In this document: one piece after another, positions 45,611-57,237 of the stretch
Layout of the letters: every line of letters begins with the position of its first letter
Numbering within the stretch: the stretch's first letter is position 1
Source of the DNA: Geomonas paludis
GTDB lineage: Bacteria > Desulfobacterota > Desulfuromonadia > Geobacterales > Geobacteraceae
DNA: 64,000 bases
Reading direction: 5' to 3'
Assembly: GCF_014193585.1 (NCBI RefSeq)
Contig: NZ_BLXY01000001.1
Span: forward strand, 664,033-728,032
The notes under the pieces: model-generated
Told to the model about the DNA's origin: nothing
Databases searched by the model: none
Seen by the model: the letters and a program-made list of their open reading frames with translations, nothing else
Program-made: the position numbers and the translations under genes

Positions 45611-45916
45611 TCATTTCTTCTTGAATTGGATCACGGGCGGACCCTCTTCAGACCAAGTTACCTTTATATAGACGACAACACCCGTGTCGGTTGTGCAATG
45701 ATAAACATCCTGCCATTGTCTCGGGTCAGCAAAGGTTGTCATGGACTTGTAGAAATTCTGCCTTCTCAAGGTACACACGACTTGCCGCATCTCAGCTTCC
45801 GCCAGCCCGAGAGCCAGCCCGCCACGCAAGGCGGTCACCGTGAAAGGCCGACTCTGTGGATCGCCCACCATGGCCTGGATAAGTGACAGCGGGTAATGTG
45901 GCGTGCGCTTCTCCAT
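45611..45916 (-). CDS. mqsR: Toxin MqsR (mRNA interferase)
   Basis: The 101-residue protein starts MEKRTPHYPLS and contains NFYKSMTTFADPRQWQDVYH, the core of MqsR. It carries the Lys, Gln and Tyr residues used for RNA cleavage in E. coli, and a final VIQFKKK. MqsR cuts mRNA mainly at GC-containing triplets and slows translation under stress. Length equals the family norm, so it looks intact. The ribosome site is weak. It pairs with MqsA directly downstream. Confidence 0.94.
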   Translation of the reverse strand: MEKRTPHYPLSLIQAMVGDPQSRPFTVTALRGGLALGLAEAEMRQVVCTLRRQNFYKSMTTFADPRQWQDVYHCTTDTGVVVYIKVTWSEEGPPVIQFKKK

Positions 45917-45923
45917 GCCAGAT

Positions 45924-45954
45924 GTTATACACGTGCCGCCAATTAGTCAAATTG
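45924..45954 (-). promoter_or_regulatory. Likely mqsRA promoter with overlapping inverted repeat
   Basis: On the minus strand TTGACT (45950-45945) and TATAAC (45929-45924) are 15 bases apart. CAATT, AGTCA, AATTG at 45940-45954 is a perfect 5-bp inverted repeat over the -35 box. The AACCT/AGGTT palindrome of the E. coli mqsRA operator is not seen here. Confidence 0.4.
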
Positions 45955-46019
45955 ATAAAAATGGTAATCCCCTTGCCTTGTCCTTCCCTCAGTCAAATCG
46001 AAAAAATACTTTCAAAAAC

Positions 46020-46048
46020 TTGAATATATGTTCCACGCGTGCTATGGT
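46020..46048 (+). promoter_or_regulatory. Sigma-70 promoter of the TRL-like lipoprotein gene
   Basis: TTGAAT at 46020-46025 and TATGGT at 46043-46048 are 17 bases apart, giving a leader of about 97 bases. Confidence 0.55.
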
Positions 46049-46151
46049 CTCCCGCGTTAAGTTGTCGAGATCATTGTCAGTCGTAGCGAAAGCTGACGCT
46101 GCGGTGACCTCGGGGACGTGGGATGGAAAATTTTGTTATGAGGAGGAAGCA

Positions 46152-46460
46152 GTGAAGAAGATTCTTTATGCAGGTCTGTTGGCTGGTTTTGGGATCATGT
46201 CCGGTTGTGCCTCGCCTTTCCCGATGGGCGCCCTCTACACCGAATTGAAGCTTCCGGTTGCGGCCACCGCAAACGGCGGCGAGAGAAAGCACGGCACTGC
46301 CGAGTGCAAGAGCGTGCTGGGCCTCGTGGCTACCGGCGATTGCAGCATCGAGACCGCCAAGAAAAACGGTGGCATCAGCAAGGTTTCCACCGTGGACTGG
46401 GAAGGCAAAAACGTCCTCGGTATCTTCGGTGAGTACAAGCTGCACGTCTACGGCGAATAA
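46152..46460 (+). CDS. TRL-like family small lipoprotein
   Basis: From GTG 46152 the product has 102 residues, with a lipobox IMSGCAS (Cys19). The mature part has the TRL-like pattern PMGALYTELKLP, KHGTAECKSVLGLVATGDCS, IETAKKNGGISKV and a final YKLHVYGE. The family is named after a tRNA-linked locus; its function is not known. GTG is chosen because AGGAGGAAGCA lies just before it; the frame is open further upstream without such a site. It is monocistronic with its own promoter and terminator. Confidence 0.82.
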   Translation: MKKILYAGLLAGFGIMSGCASPFPMGALYTELKLPVAATANGGERKHGTAECKSVLGLVATGDCSIETAKKNGGISKVSTVDWEGKNVLGIFGEYKLHVYGE

Positions 46461-46483
46461 GCAGACAAAACATGAAAAAGACG

Positions 46484-46517
46484 AAGCCGGGCTCCCCAAG
46501 GGATGCCCGGCTTTTTT
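46484..46517. terminator. Strong terminator between converging genes
   Basis: AAGCCGGGC at 46484-46492 pairs with GCCCGGCTT at 46505-46513, followed by TTTTT. It ends the lipoprotein gene and may also serve the minus-strand dehydrogenase operon. Confidence 0.88.
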
Positions 46518-46521
46518 TGTG

Positions 46522-47469
46522 TCAGACCACCATGTTGCGTGGGTGGCCGAGGACGAATCCTTCCACGTTCCCGATCACCTGCTCGGCCAGGGTGGCGAGA
46601 GATCGGTCGCTGATCCAGGCGACGTGCGGCGTGACGATCAGGTTGGGCTGTTTCAGGTCCAAAAGGGGCGAGCCGTCCCGCGGCGGTTCCTGGGTCAGCA
46701 CGTCGAGCCCCGCACCGGCGATGACGCCTTCCTCCAATGCCTTGGCCAGTGCCGCTTCGTCCAGGAGCCCGCCCCGGCCGCAATTGACCAGGATGGCGTG
46801 GCGCGGCATCAGCTTCAACTCCGCCTCGCCGATCATGCCGCGGCTTTCCTCGGTGAGAGGGCACAGCAGCACCAGCACGTCGCTCTGGGCCAGAACCTCC
46901 TCGAACGGCGTCCGGTCCGGGCGCACCTCCGCCGCTCCCTTTCTCTCCGCGTAAAGCACCTCCATGCCGAAGGCCTCACCAAGCGCTGCCACGGCGCTCC
47001 CCAGGGCGCCTACCCCGATGATGCCGAGCTTGGCCCCGGAAAGCGAGCGCGGCATCGGCTCCACCTGCACCAGGTACCCTTCCGAACGCTGCCACGCGCC
47101 CCCCTGCACCACGTCATGGTAGGCGAGCAGGTTGCGCCGCAGGGCCAGGATCAGGGAGAAGGCGTGCTCCGGTACGCTCACCGACCAGTTACGCACGTTG
47201 GTTACCGCGATCCCCTGGTGGCGGCAGACGTCAACATCGACGTGGTCCACCCCGGTGGCGGCGACCGCGATCAGGCGCAGATTCGGCAGTTCCGCGAGGT
47301 GCTCGGCGGTGATGGCGACCTGGTCGGTGATCGCGATGGTGGCGTCGGCAAGACGTTCCACCACCTGTTCCGGTCTGGTATCCGGGTATTCCTGCCAGTG
47401 GTGCGGGAAACATGGGGGGCGCAGCGGCACCGAGATGCCGCCGCGATCAAGAAAGACGATCCTCTCCAT
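46522..47469 (-). CDS. D-2-hydroxyacid dehydrogenase (NAD-dependent)
   Basis: The 315-residue protein has the D-hydroxyacid dehydrogenase fold: VAATGVDHVDVDVCRHQGI, the NAD loop GAKLGIIGVGALGSAVAALG, catalytic Arg in ILVNCGRGGLLDEAAL, Glu in AGLDVLTQEPP and His in VTPHVAWIS. It interconverts 2-keto acids and D-2-hydroxy acids; hydroxypyruvate and glyoxylate reductases are near relatives. The start ATG shares a base with the stop of the universal stress gene (TGATG), so translation is coupled. The frame is open upstream, but that part is the other gene read out of phase. It ends the aor-gdh operon. Confidence 0.9.
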   Translation of the reverse strand: MERIVFLDRGGISVPLRPPCFPHHWQEYPDTRPEQVVERLADATIAITDQVAITAEHLAELPNLRLIAVAATGVDHVDVDVCRHQGIAVTNVRNWSVSVPEHAFSLILALRRNLLAYHDVVQGGAWQRSEGYLVQVEPMPRSLSGAKLGIIGVGALGSAVAALGEAFGMEVLYAERKGAAEVRPDRTPFEEVLAQSDVLVLLCPLTEESRGMIGEAELKLMPRHAILVNCGRGGLLDEAALAKALEEGVIAGAGLDVLTQEPPRDGSPLLDLKQPNLIVTPHVAWISDRSLATLAEQVIGNVEGFVLGHPRNMVV

Positions 47470-48265
47470 CAGTGCGACATGAGGACCGGTATGGTCATGT
47501 GGCGCAGCACGTGTTTGGCGACGTCGCCCAGCACGTAGTTGCCGAAGTGCAGGTCGGCGTAGGCGCCCATCACCAGGAGATCGCTCCCCTCGTCGGAGAC
47601 GCGGTTCAGAAGCACGTCGCCCACGTGCAGTTCGGTGATCAGGCTGGTCTCGACTTCGGCCTTGACGCCGTGCGCGGCGAGATAGCGGCGCAGGCCCTCC
47701 AGGTCCGCCTCTTCTCCCTGGCTCGGGTTCACTTCGAAGATGTGGGTTGACGCCGCGGCCTTCAAAAACGGGACGGCATCGGTCAGTGCGCGGGAGGATT
47801 CGCGCCCGGTTTTCCAGGCGACCAGGACCTTGTCGCCGGCGCTGCTGTACTTGCCGGTGTAGGGGACGATCAGGACCGGCTTGCCGGAACCGAAGACCAC
47901 TTTCTCGGGGAGGAAATCGGTGGCGCGGCGCTCGGAGGAACCGTGCTCGCTCTGGCCCACGACCACGAGGTCGGCGAAGGTGGCGTAGTGGTTGATGGCC
48001 TCGACCACACCGCCCAGCACCTTGGCGTCGGCGGCGACCCACTCGCCCTTCACGTCGGCGGCAGCGGTCTTTTCCTTGAACAGGCGCGCCAGTTCCTCGG
48101 TAGCGTCCTGGTCGTGGCCCCGGCGCAGCGGGATCAGGTGGTGCGGCTGCACCTTGAGCCCGATGACCCCGGCGCGGTGCCGCTTGGCGAGGTTGAGGGC
48201 GAGGTCGAGCCGGTCGGCGGAGTGGTCGGGGTCATCCATGAAGACAAGAATCTGTTTCAGCTCCA

Positions 48266-48266
<1 letters not shown>
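47469..48266 (-). CDS. Tandem-domain universal stress protein
   Basis: The 265-residue protein carries two UspA-like domains. The first is KQILVFMDDPDHSADRLDLAL ... ADLVVVGQSEHGS. The second is DKVLVAWKTGRESSRAL ... DLLVMGAYADLHFGNYVLGD. The usual GxxG-S ATP-binding motif is changed in both halves. Such proteins modulate stress or bind partner enzymes. Its ATG overlaps the stop of glutamate dehydrogenase and its stop overlaps the dehydrogenase start, so it is locked between two amino-acid enzymes and might regulate one of them. Confidence 0.87.
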
Positions 48267-51334
<3,068 letters not shown>

Positions 51335-51335
51335 G

Positions 51336-53177
51336 TCACTCCCCCTGGACCGGCAGCAGTCCTTTCATTTCCGGTTTGAAAATGCCCCAGACGCGCTGGC
51401 GCAGCTCACCCAGGAACTCGTTGGTGATGAATTTCGGCAGCGTCACCTTGGGGTTCGGGTCGTTCATGACCTGCGAGGGGAGGGTGTACTCCTTCTCCTC
51501 GTGGAACCCCTGGCGCAGCTCCAATGCCAGGCCGCGCAGGTAGGCGCGGCGCACGGCGGCGACGATGTCCTCCGAGGCGATCTCGAGTCCGGCAGCCTCC
51601 TTCAAGGCGCGCACGATGATGTCGTGACCGATGCCGACCCCGACGAACTTGCACAGGCCGATCATGTCGTAGCCGACCTGCAACAGTCCGCCGGTGGTGA
51701 TGGCCTGGGTCCACTCTTCGAGGGAGTGCTTTCCTTCCTTGGCCAGCATCATGTGAGTCCCCATGGACATGTGGCCGCCGGCGATGGCGAACATGTAGCC
51801 CGGGTTGGTGTCCGGGAGGTAGGCCGGCAGTTCCAGACCCTTCACGTGCATGGCGTAGGCGGTCTCGCCGGTCTCCTCGGAGAGACGCTTGACGCCGCGG
51901 GCGATGCCCGGCAGGGTGCCGCGGCCCGCTCCTTCGATCAGTTCCGCGATCTTGTCGTAGTCGCCGAAGGTGGCGCCGTTGAAGAGCGGCTTGTCCGGGT
52001 GACGCTCGTTGTAGTCGAGCACGTAGGAAATGGTGGTCCCGAGCGAGATGGCATCCATGCCCAACAGGTCGCAGCGGTGGATCAGGTCGCATACTTTGGC
52101 CGGCTCGTGCACGCCCAGGTTGGAGCCGAACAGGATGAGCGGCTCGAAGTCGAACTTCGCCGCGAGCTTGCCGCGGCTGCCGTCCTCGTTCTTGTAGAAG
52201 AGGTTGTTGTGGCAGCGGATGCCGCAGCGGTGGCATGCCTCGGTGGCGATGTCGAATTCCTTCTCCACCTCGTCGCGGAACAGCCGCTCCACGTCGTCGT
52301 TGCCCTTGGGGCGGAAGTTGTTGAGCGGGACCGCGTGGAAGACCTGGAGCACCTCGATGTTGGCCCAGGTCCCGCCGCCGCCACCCTGGCTGGCCGGCTG
52401 GAAGCGGGCGCTGCCGCCGCTTTTGAGGATGTCGCGGTTCACGTCGCGGATCTCGGGGGTGATCTTCTGCAGCTTGTCGGAGCTGAGCGCCACCACGGCC
52501 AAGAGGTTCTTGTACCCCATCAGGCTTCCCATGCCGCCGCGGCCGGCGAAGCGGCTCTTGGGCTCGCCCGACTTCAGCTCGTTGTCGGTGCTCATCACCA
52601 CGGCACCCATGTAGTTGTTCTGCCAGTTCTCGCCGGCGGGTCCGATGGCGGCGAAGTGGGCCTCCGGGTACTCCTGGTACAGCGCCATGATCTTGGCGTG
52701 GCCGGTGAGCCCGACCAGGTGGTCGGCGGGCTTCAGCTCGACCTCGGGGCCGTTGGCGCCTTCCTTCAACAGGGCGTACACCGGCCTCTCGGAGCGGTTC
52801 TCGAAGATCACCTCGTCCAGCCCGGTCCACTTGAACTTGTTGCCGAAGTTGCCGCTGCCGGTGGACCACATGGCGCCCGGGCGCCCAGTGCCGGACTGCT
52901 TGAGCGGACTGTAGCCGGAGAAGTAGCTGCGCATGCCGGTCATGATGCTGGTGCCGGTCAGGAGGCCGGTGTTGAGGATCACCGGGTTCTCCGGGCAGTA
53001 GGCCTCGGCGATGTCGCGCTCGGCGAGGATCTGGAAGCTCCTGCCGAAGCCGCCCAGCACGTCTTCCAGGTTTTTGCAGGGGACTTGGGCGAAGGTGGTC
53101 GTGCCGGTGGCAAGGTCGACGGTGCAGCGCTGATAGATGACGCTCGCCGGGTTGTTGCTGATGGTTTTTTCGCTCAT
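51336..53177 (-). CDS. aor: Aldehyde:ferredoxin oxidoreductase (tungsten/molybdenum family)
   Basis: The 613-residue protein has the AOR domains in order: an N-terminal pterin-binding part (VPCKNLEDVLGGFG, PGAMWSTGSGNFG), FAGRGGMGSLMGYKNLLAV, the [4Fe-4S] ligands ACHRCGIRCH near residues 313-320, GMDAISLGTT, and the fourth Cys in DMIGLCKF near residue 560. It oxidises aldehydes to acids and reduces ferredoxin, using a bis-pyranopterin tungsten cofactor. ATG 53177 is chosen because GCGGAGTAACGAT precedes it. The frame is open about 86 codons upstream, but that stretch is made of repeat DNA. A MoaD-like gene lies upstream. Confidence 0.92.
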   Translation of the reverse strand: MSEKTISNNPASVIYQRCTVDLATGTTTFAQVPCKNLEDVLGGFGRSFQILAERDIAEAYCPENPVILNTGLLTGTSIMTGMRSYFSGYSPLKQSGTGRPGAMWSTGSGNFGNKFKWTGLDEVIFENRSERPVYALLKEGANGPEVELKPADHLVGLTGHAKIMALYQEYPEAHFAAIGPAGENWQNNYMGAVVMSTDNELKSGEPKSRFAGRGGMGSLMGYKNLLAVVALSSDKLQKITPEIRDVNRDILKSGGSARFQPASQGGGGGTWANIEVLQVFHAVPLNNFRPKGNDDVERLFRDEVEKEFDIATEACHRCGIRCHNNLFYKNEDGSRGKLAAKFDFEPLILFGSNLGVHEPAKVCDLIHRCDLLGMDAISLGTTISYVLDYNERHPDKPLFNGATFGDYDKIAELIEGAGRGTLPGIARGVKRLSEETGETAYAMHVKGLELPAYLPDTNPGYMFAIAGGHMSMGTHMMLAKEGKHSLEEWTQAITTGGLLQVGYDMIGLCKFVGVGIGHDIIVRALKEAAGLEIASEDIVAAVRRAYLRGLALELRQGFHEEKEYTLPSQVMNDPNPKVTLPKFITNEFLGELRQRVWGIFKPEMKGLLPVQGE

Positions 53178-53207
53178 ATCGTTACTCCGCAAAAATAGTG
53201 GACTGTA

Positions 53208-53384
53208 GGGGACTGGCTCCGCCAGGTGCCTGTCCCCTTGGTTTCGCATAAATAGGTGATGGCCCCGGGGACTGGCTCCGTCAGGTGCCTGTCCCCCTGG
53301 TTTTAGGTGGTGATCGAAAGTCCCCCTTTGCGAAGGGGGAAGCCCGTGAAGGCAAGGGGACAGGCACCTGCGGAGCCAGTCCCC
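53208..53384. repeat. Three palindromic REP-like units between moaD and aor
   Basis: Units at 53208-53237 and 53267-53296 are in one orientation and 53356-53384 in the other. A smaller hairpin AAGTCCCCCTTTGCGAAGGG is at 53319-53338. The third unit abuts the 3' end of moaD. They split what otherwise would be a compact moaD-aor pair. Confidence 0.75.
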
Positions 53385-53391
53385 ACAGGCA

Positions 53392-53616
53392 CTACCCTCC
53401 GCCCATGCGCGGCAGCAGGGAAACGACGTCCCCATCCGCTACCGTCTCGTCCCACCCTGCATGCAACCCGTTCACGAGGACCGTGCCCACGTCCTGCCTG
53501 GCGAGCCCCAGTTGCTCCACGATGGAGGCGATCTTTTGGTCCGGGGTGATCTCCCAGTCCGCCTCGTCGAACTTCTGCCTGCGCAGGGACGCGTAGAGTT
53601 TTACCTTGATCTGCAT
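53392..53616 (-). CDS. MoaD/ThiS-family sulfur carrier
   Basis: The 74-residue protein has a ubiquitin-like fold pattern (QIKVKLYASLRRQKF, TVLVNGLHAGWDETVADGD, VVSLLPRMGGG) and ends in Gly-Gly, the site of thiocarboxylation. Such proteins supply sulfur for the pyranopterin of Mo or W enzymes, and copies beside aor genes are common. GGGAGGTTTCAC precedes the start. It should support cofactor maturation for the downstream AOR. Confidence 0.9.
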   Translation of the reverse strand: MQIKVKLYASLRRQKFDEADWEITPDQKIASIVEQLGLARQDVGTVLVNGLHAGWDETVADGDVVSLLPRMGGG

Positions 53617-53654
53617 GTGAAACCTCCCGTCATGACAACGGAAAAAGGGGCAAA

Positions 53655-53683
53655 GGGGACAGGCACCTGCGGAGCCTGTCCCC
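53655..53683. repeat. Palindromic REP-like repeat, last copy
   Basis: GGGGACAGGCACC and GGAGCCTGTCCC flank a TGC loop, in the short gap between livF and moaD. Confidence 0.72.
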
Positions 53684-53733
53684 TGCGCGGGTGAATAGGG
53701 GATCTGAATGGAACGTCTATTACAGGTGGTTAC

Positions 53734-54440
53734 CTAGAAGCCGAGGTAGGCCTCGCGGATGGACTCGTCTGCTTCGAGGTCCTTGCCGGTCCCCTGGCCC
53801 ACGATGCGCCCGTTTTCCATGACGTAACAGTAGTCGGCGACCTTGAGGGTCTGGTGCACGTTCTGCTCGACAAGGAAGATGGTCAGCCCCTGCTTGTGCA
53901 GTTCCTGGATCACCTTGAAGACCTCCTGCACCATGATCGGCGCGAGACCGAGGCTCGGCTCGTCGAACATGATCACCTGGGGATCCTGCATCAATGCGCG
54001 ACCGATGGCAACCATTTGCTGCTCCCCGCCGGAGAGGGTCTCGGCGGTCTGGGTGCGGCGCTCTTCAAGGCGCGGGAAGATCTCGTAGATCCGCTTCAGG
54101 GTCTGGGCCCTTTTGCCGTGCGCCCTTTTCAGGTAGGCGCCCACCAGGAGGTTTTCCTCCACGGTCATCTTCGGGAAGAGTTGGCGCCCCTCCGGGACCA
54201 GGGTGATGCCCAGGTCGACCACCTTGTGCACCGGCATGCCGGTGACCAGCTTGCCGTCATAGTGGATGGTGCCGCTGGCGGTCGGGATCAGGCCGCACAG
54301 CGATTTGAGGGTCGTGGTCTTGCCGGCGCCGTTGGCGCCGATGAGCGCGACCAGCTGACCCTTGGCCACGGAGAAAGAGATGTTCCACAGGGCCTGGATG
54401 TCCCCGTAATTGACTGAGATGCCGTTGACGTCGAGCAGAT

Positions 54441-54444
<4 letters not shown>
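53734..54444 (-). CDS. livF: Branched-chain amino-acid ABC transporter ATPase LivF
   Basis: The 236-residue ATPase has Walker A GANGAGKTT, signature LSGGEQQMVAIGRALM, Walker B VIMFDEPSLGLAP and the LivF-type ending VADYCYVMENGRIVGQGTG. It pairs with LivG to power the LivHM permease. Its start overlaps the livG stop by four bases. It is the last gene of the livKHMGF set; the exact substrate is set by LivK. Confidence 0.94.
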
Positions 54445-55166
<722 letters not shown>

Positions 55167-55169
55167 GAG

Positions 55170-56171
55170 TTAGTTCCCCTCTTCCGGTGCTGCCACGGCG
55201 GAAAGAGCCGCGGGCTCCGATGCCGGTTCCGCCTTCTGCTCGGGCCTGGTGGCACCCGCCTTGCGCTTGACCAGGGTGCCCCAGAGGCCGTTGGGTATGA
55301 AGATGACGCTGATGGCGATCAGCGCGCCCAGGATGATGAGATAGAGGAGCTGGAAGTCGGACAGGTAGGCCCAGAAGATCGTCTTGAAGGCGAAGATCAG
55401 GATGGCTCCCAGTGCCGGTCCGAACAGGGTCCCCATGCCGCCGAAGACCACCATGACCACCGCCTGGTCGCTGACCAGGTCCCCGAGCGTCGAGGAGGGG
55501 TCGATGAAGGTGATCCAGTAGGCGTAGATGCCGCCCAGGATGCCGGTGGGGAGCGCCGAGAGGATGAAGGACTGCATCTTCAGCTTGGTCGGGTTGAGGC
55601 CCAGCGCCTTGGCCCCTTCCTCGTCCTCGCGGATCGCCTTGAGCTTGAGCCCGAAGGGGGCACGTTCCAGCAGGTACCAGAGGATGGCGAAGGTGGCGCC
55701 TACCGTGATCAGCATCAGGTAGTAGAAGAACTGCGGGTTCAGGAACGCCTCCAGGCGCATGCCGTCCGGACCGCCGGTCATCTCCATGTTGAGGGCGAGC
55801 TGCTGGATGGCGCGGGAGAGCGCCCAGGTGGCGATGGCGAAGTAGGCGCCCTTGAGCCTCAGGGTCGGGATGCCGGCGATGAGGGCCACGATGCCCGCGG
55901 CAACGCCGCCGGCCGGCAGCGCCGCCCAGAAGGGGAGGTGCGCCTGCATCATGAGGATGCCGATGGTGTAGGCGCCGATGCCGAAGAAGGCACCGTGACC
56001 GAAGTTCAGGTAGCCGGTGTAGCCGGCGATGACGTCGAAGGCGATGGCGAGCCCGATCCACATCACTCCCTCGGTGAGGACACGCAAGACGAAGGTGTCG
56101 TGCACCACGAGAGGCAGGATCAAAAGGGCGGCACCGATGATGGCCAGTATGGTTGCGCCACGATTTTTCAT
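55170..56171 (-). CDS. livM: Branched-chain amino-acid ABC transporter permease LivM
   Basis: The 333-residue membrane protein has about 8-10 helices and LivM landmarks AFDVIAGYTGYLNFGHGAFFGIGAYTIG, GIPTLRLKGAYFAIATWALS and the EAA-like loop LKAIREDEEGAKALGLNPTKLK that contacts the ATPases. An Ala/Glu-rich tail follows. It is one base from livH, so the genes are co-transcribed. Confidence 0.94.
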   Translation of the reverse strand: MKNRGATILAIIGAALLILPLVVHDTFVLRVLTEGVMWIGLAIAFDVIAGYTGYLNFGHGAFFGIGAYTIGILMMQAHLPFWAALPAGGVAAGIVALIAGIPTLRLKGAYFAIATWALSRAIQQLALNMEMTGGPDGMRLEAFLNPQFFYYLMLITVGATFAILWYLLERAPFGLKLKAIREDEEGAKALGLNPTKLKMQSFILSALPTGILGGIYAYWITFIDPSSTLGDLVSDQAVVMVVFGGMGTLFGPALGAILIFAFKTIFWAYLSDFQLLYLIILGALIAISVIFIPNGLWGTLVKRKAGATRPEQKAEPASEPAALSAVAAPEEGN

Positions 56172-56172
56172 G

Positions 56173-57060
56173 TCAGACCCCCTTGCCGAACAGCCCGCGC
56201 GGGGAAATCAGCAGGATGATGTAGAGGATGGCGAAGACGGCGAGCAGGGTGTGGCTCGGGTTGAAGTAGATCATGAAGATCGACTGCACCAGTCCCAGCA
56301 GCAGCGCCGCCCAGGGCACGCCGGCCAGGTAGCCCATGCCGGCGAGCACGACCACGAAGAAAGCGAAGATGGTGTACTCGTTGCCCATCTGGGCGCCGAT
56401 GGAGAGGATACAGCCCAGGAGCACGCCGGTCATGGCCGAGATGCCGACGTAGATGCCGTACACGTAGGAGCCGGTGCGCTTGCTGTTCACACCCATGAGA
56501 CCGGCGGCATCCTTGTGCTGTGCCAGCGCACGGACGCCGAGGCCGAAATTGGTCTTTTTCAAGAGGTAGTGCAGGATCAGGGTGATGCCCAGCGCGTAGG
56601 CAAGCCCCACCAGGCGCACGGTCGGGATGGTCACGGTCAGCCCCAGCGGCTCCAGGTTGAACGATCCTTCCGAGAAGGCGGACGGGATCGAGTTCGAGTA
56701 GAAGCCGAAGGCGGTGAGGGCGAGCCCGCGGAACATGATGGCCAGGCCGAAGGTGAAGACGAGGCCCATCAGGAAGGGGTTACCCTTGGTCCCGGAAAGC
56801 ACCCGGTGGATCACCGGCTGGATCACGTAGCCGACCCCGAAGTAGAGGACGAAAATGACCGGCAGAAAAAGGAAGGGATCGAGGCCGGTCCATTTGTTCA
56901 GGTAGTAGCCGGTGAAGGCCCCGAACATGATCCATTCCCCGACGGCGAAGTCGATGACGTGCATGACCCCGTAAGTGAGCGAGAATGCGATGGCGATGGT
57001 GATGTAGATCCCCCCCAGCAGTATCCCGTCGGTCAAAGCTTGTGGCAGCAGTTCCATCAT
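56173..57060 (-). CDS. livH: Branched-chain amino-acid ABC transporter permease LivH
   Basis: The 295-residue permease has about eight helices. LivH landmarks are LLGGIYITIAIAFSLTYGVM, DFAVGEWIMFGAFTGYYL, the coupling loop GLGVRALAQHKDAAGLMGVN and FAFFVVVLAGMGYLAGV. It forms the membrane channel with LivM. A 177-base gap with a hairpin separates it from livK upstream. Confidence 0.94.
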   Translation of the reverse strand: MMELLPQALTDGILLGGIYITIAIAFSLTYGVMHVIDFAVGEWIMFGAFTGYYLNKWTGLDPFLFLPVIFVLYFGVGYVIQPVIHRVLSGTKGNPFLMGLVFTFGLAIMFRGLALTAFGFYSNSIPSAFSEGSFNLEPLGLTVTIPTVRLVGLAYALGITLILHYLLKKTNFGLGVRALAQHKDAAGLMGVNSKRTGSYVYGIYVGISAMTGVLLGCILSIGAQMGNEYTIFAFFVVVLAGMGYLAGVPWAALLLGLVQSIFMIYFNPSHTLLAVFAILYIILLISPRGLFGKGV

Positions 57061-57189
57061 AAAGCAAGTCCTCCAGCGTTGCGTTTCCAGCGAATAGTGC
57101 AGCTACTTTGTTTGTGGTCCGTCTGGACCGGCGGCGGTTGCCCGCCCGGGCCGCTCTGGCCGTGGTGGTTCCCCCGTTGCCGGGAAGAA

Positions 57190-57221
57190 CCCCTGCCGGC
57201 GGCGGTTGCTGCCGGCAGGGG
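57190..57221 (-). terminator. Hairpin between livK and livH, likely partial terminator
   Basis: CCCCTGCCGGC at 57190-57200 and its complement at 57211-57221 form an 11-bp stem with a 10-base loop, and no long T run follows on the minus strand. Such hairpins often protect or limit transcripts so that the binding protein is made in excess. Confidence 0.6.
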
Positions 57222-57237
57222 ATGCTTCATGCAGCTA

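Noticed and set aside
47470-48042. 573-base in-frame upstream extension of the D-hydroxyacid dehydrogenase
   Set aside because: It is the universal stress gene read in another frame; the TGATG overlap and family length fix the start at 47469.
53178-53435. 86-codon N-terminal extension of aor
   Set aside because: It consists of repeat DNA and the end of moaD read in another frame; a good ribosome site precedes ATG 53177.
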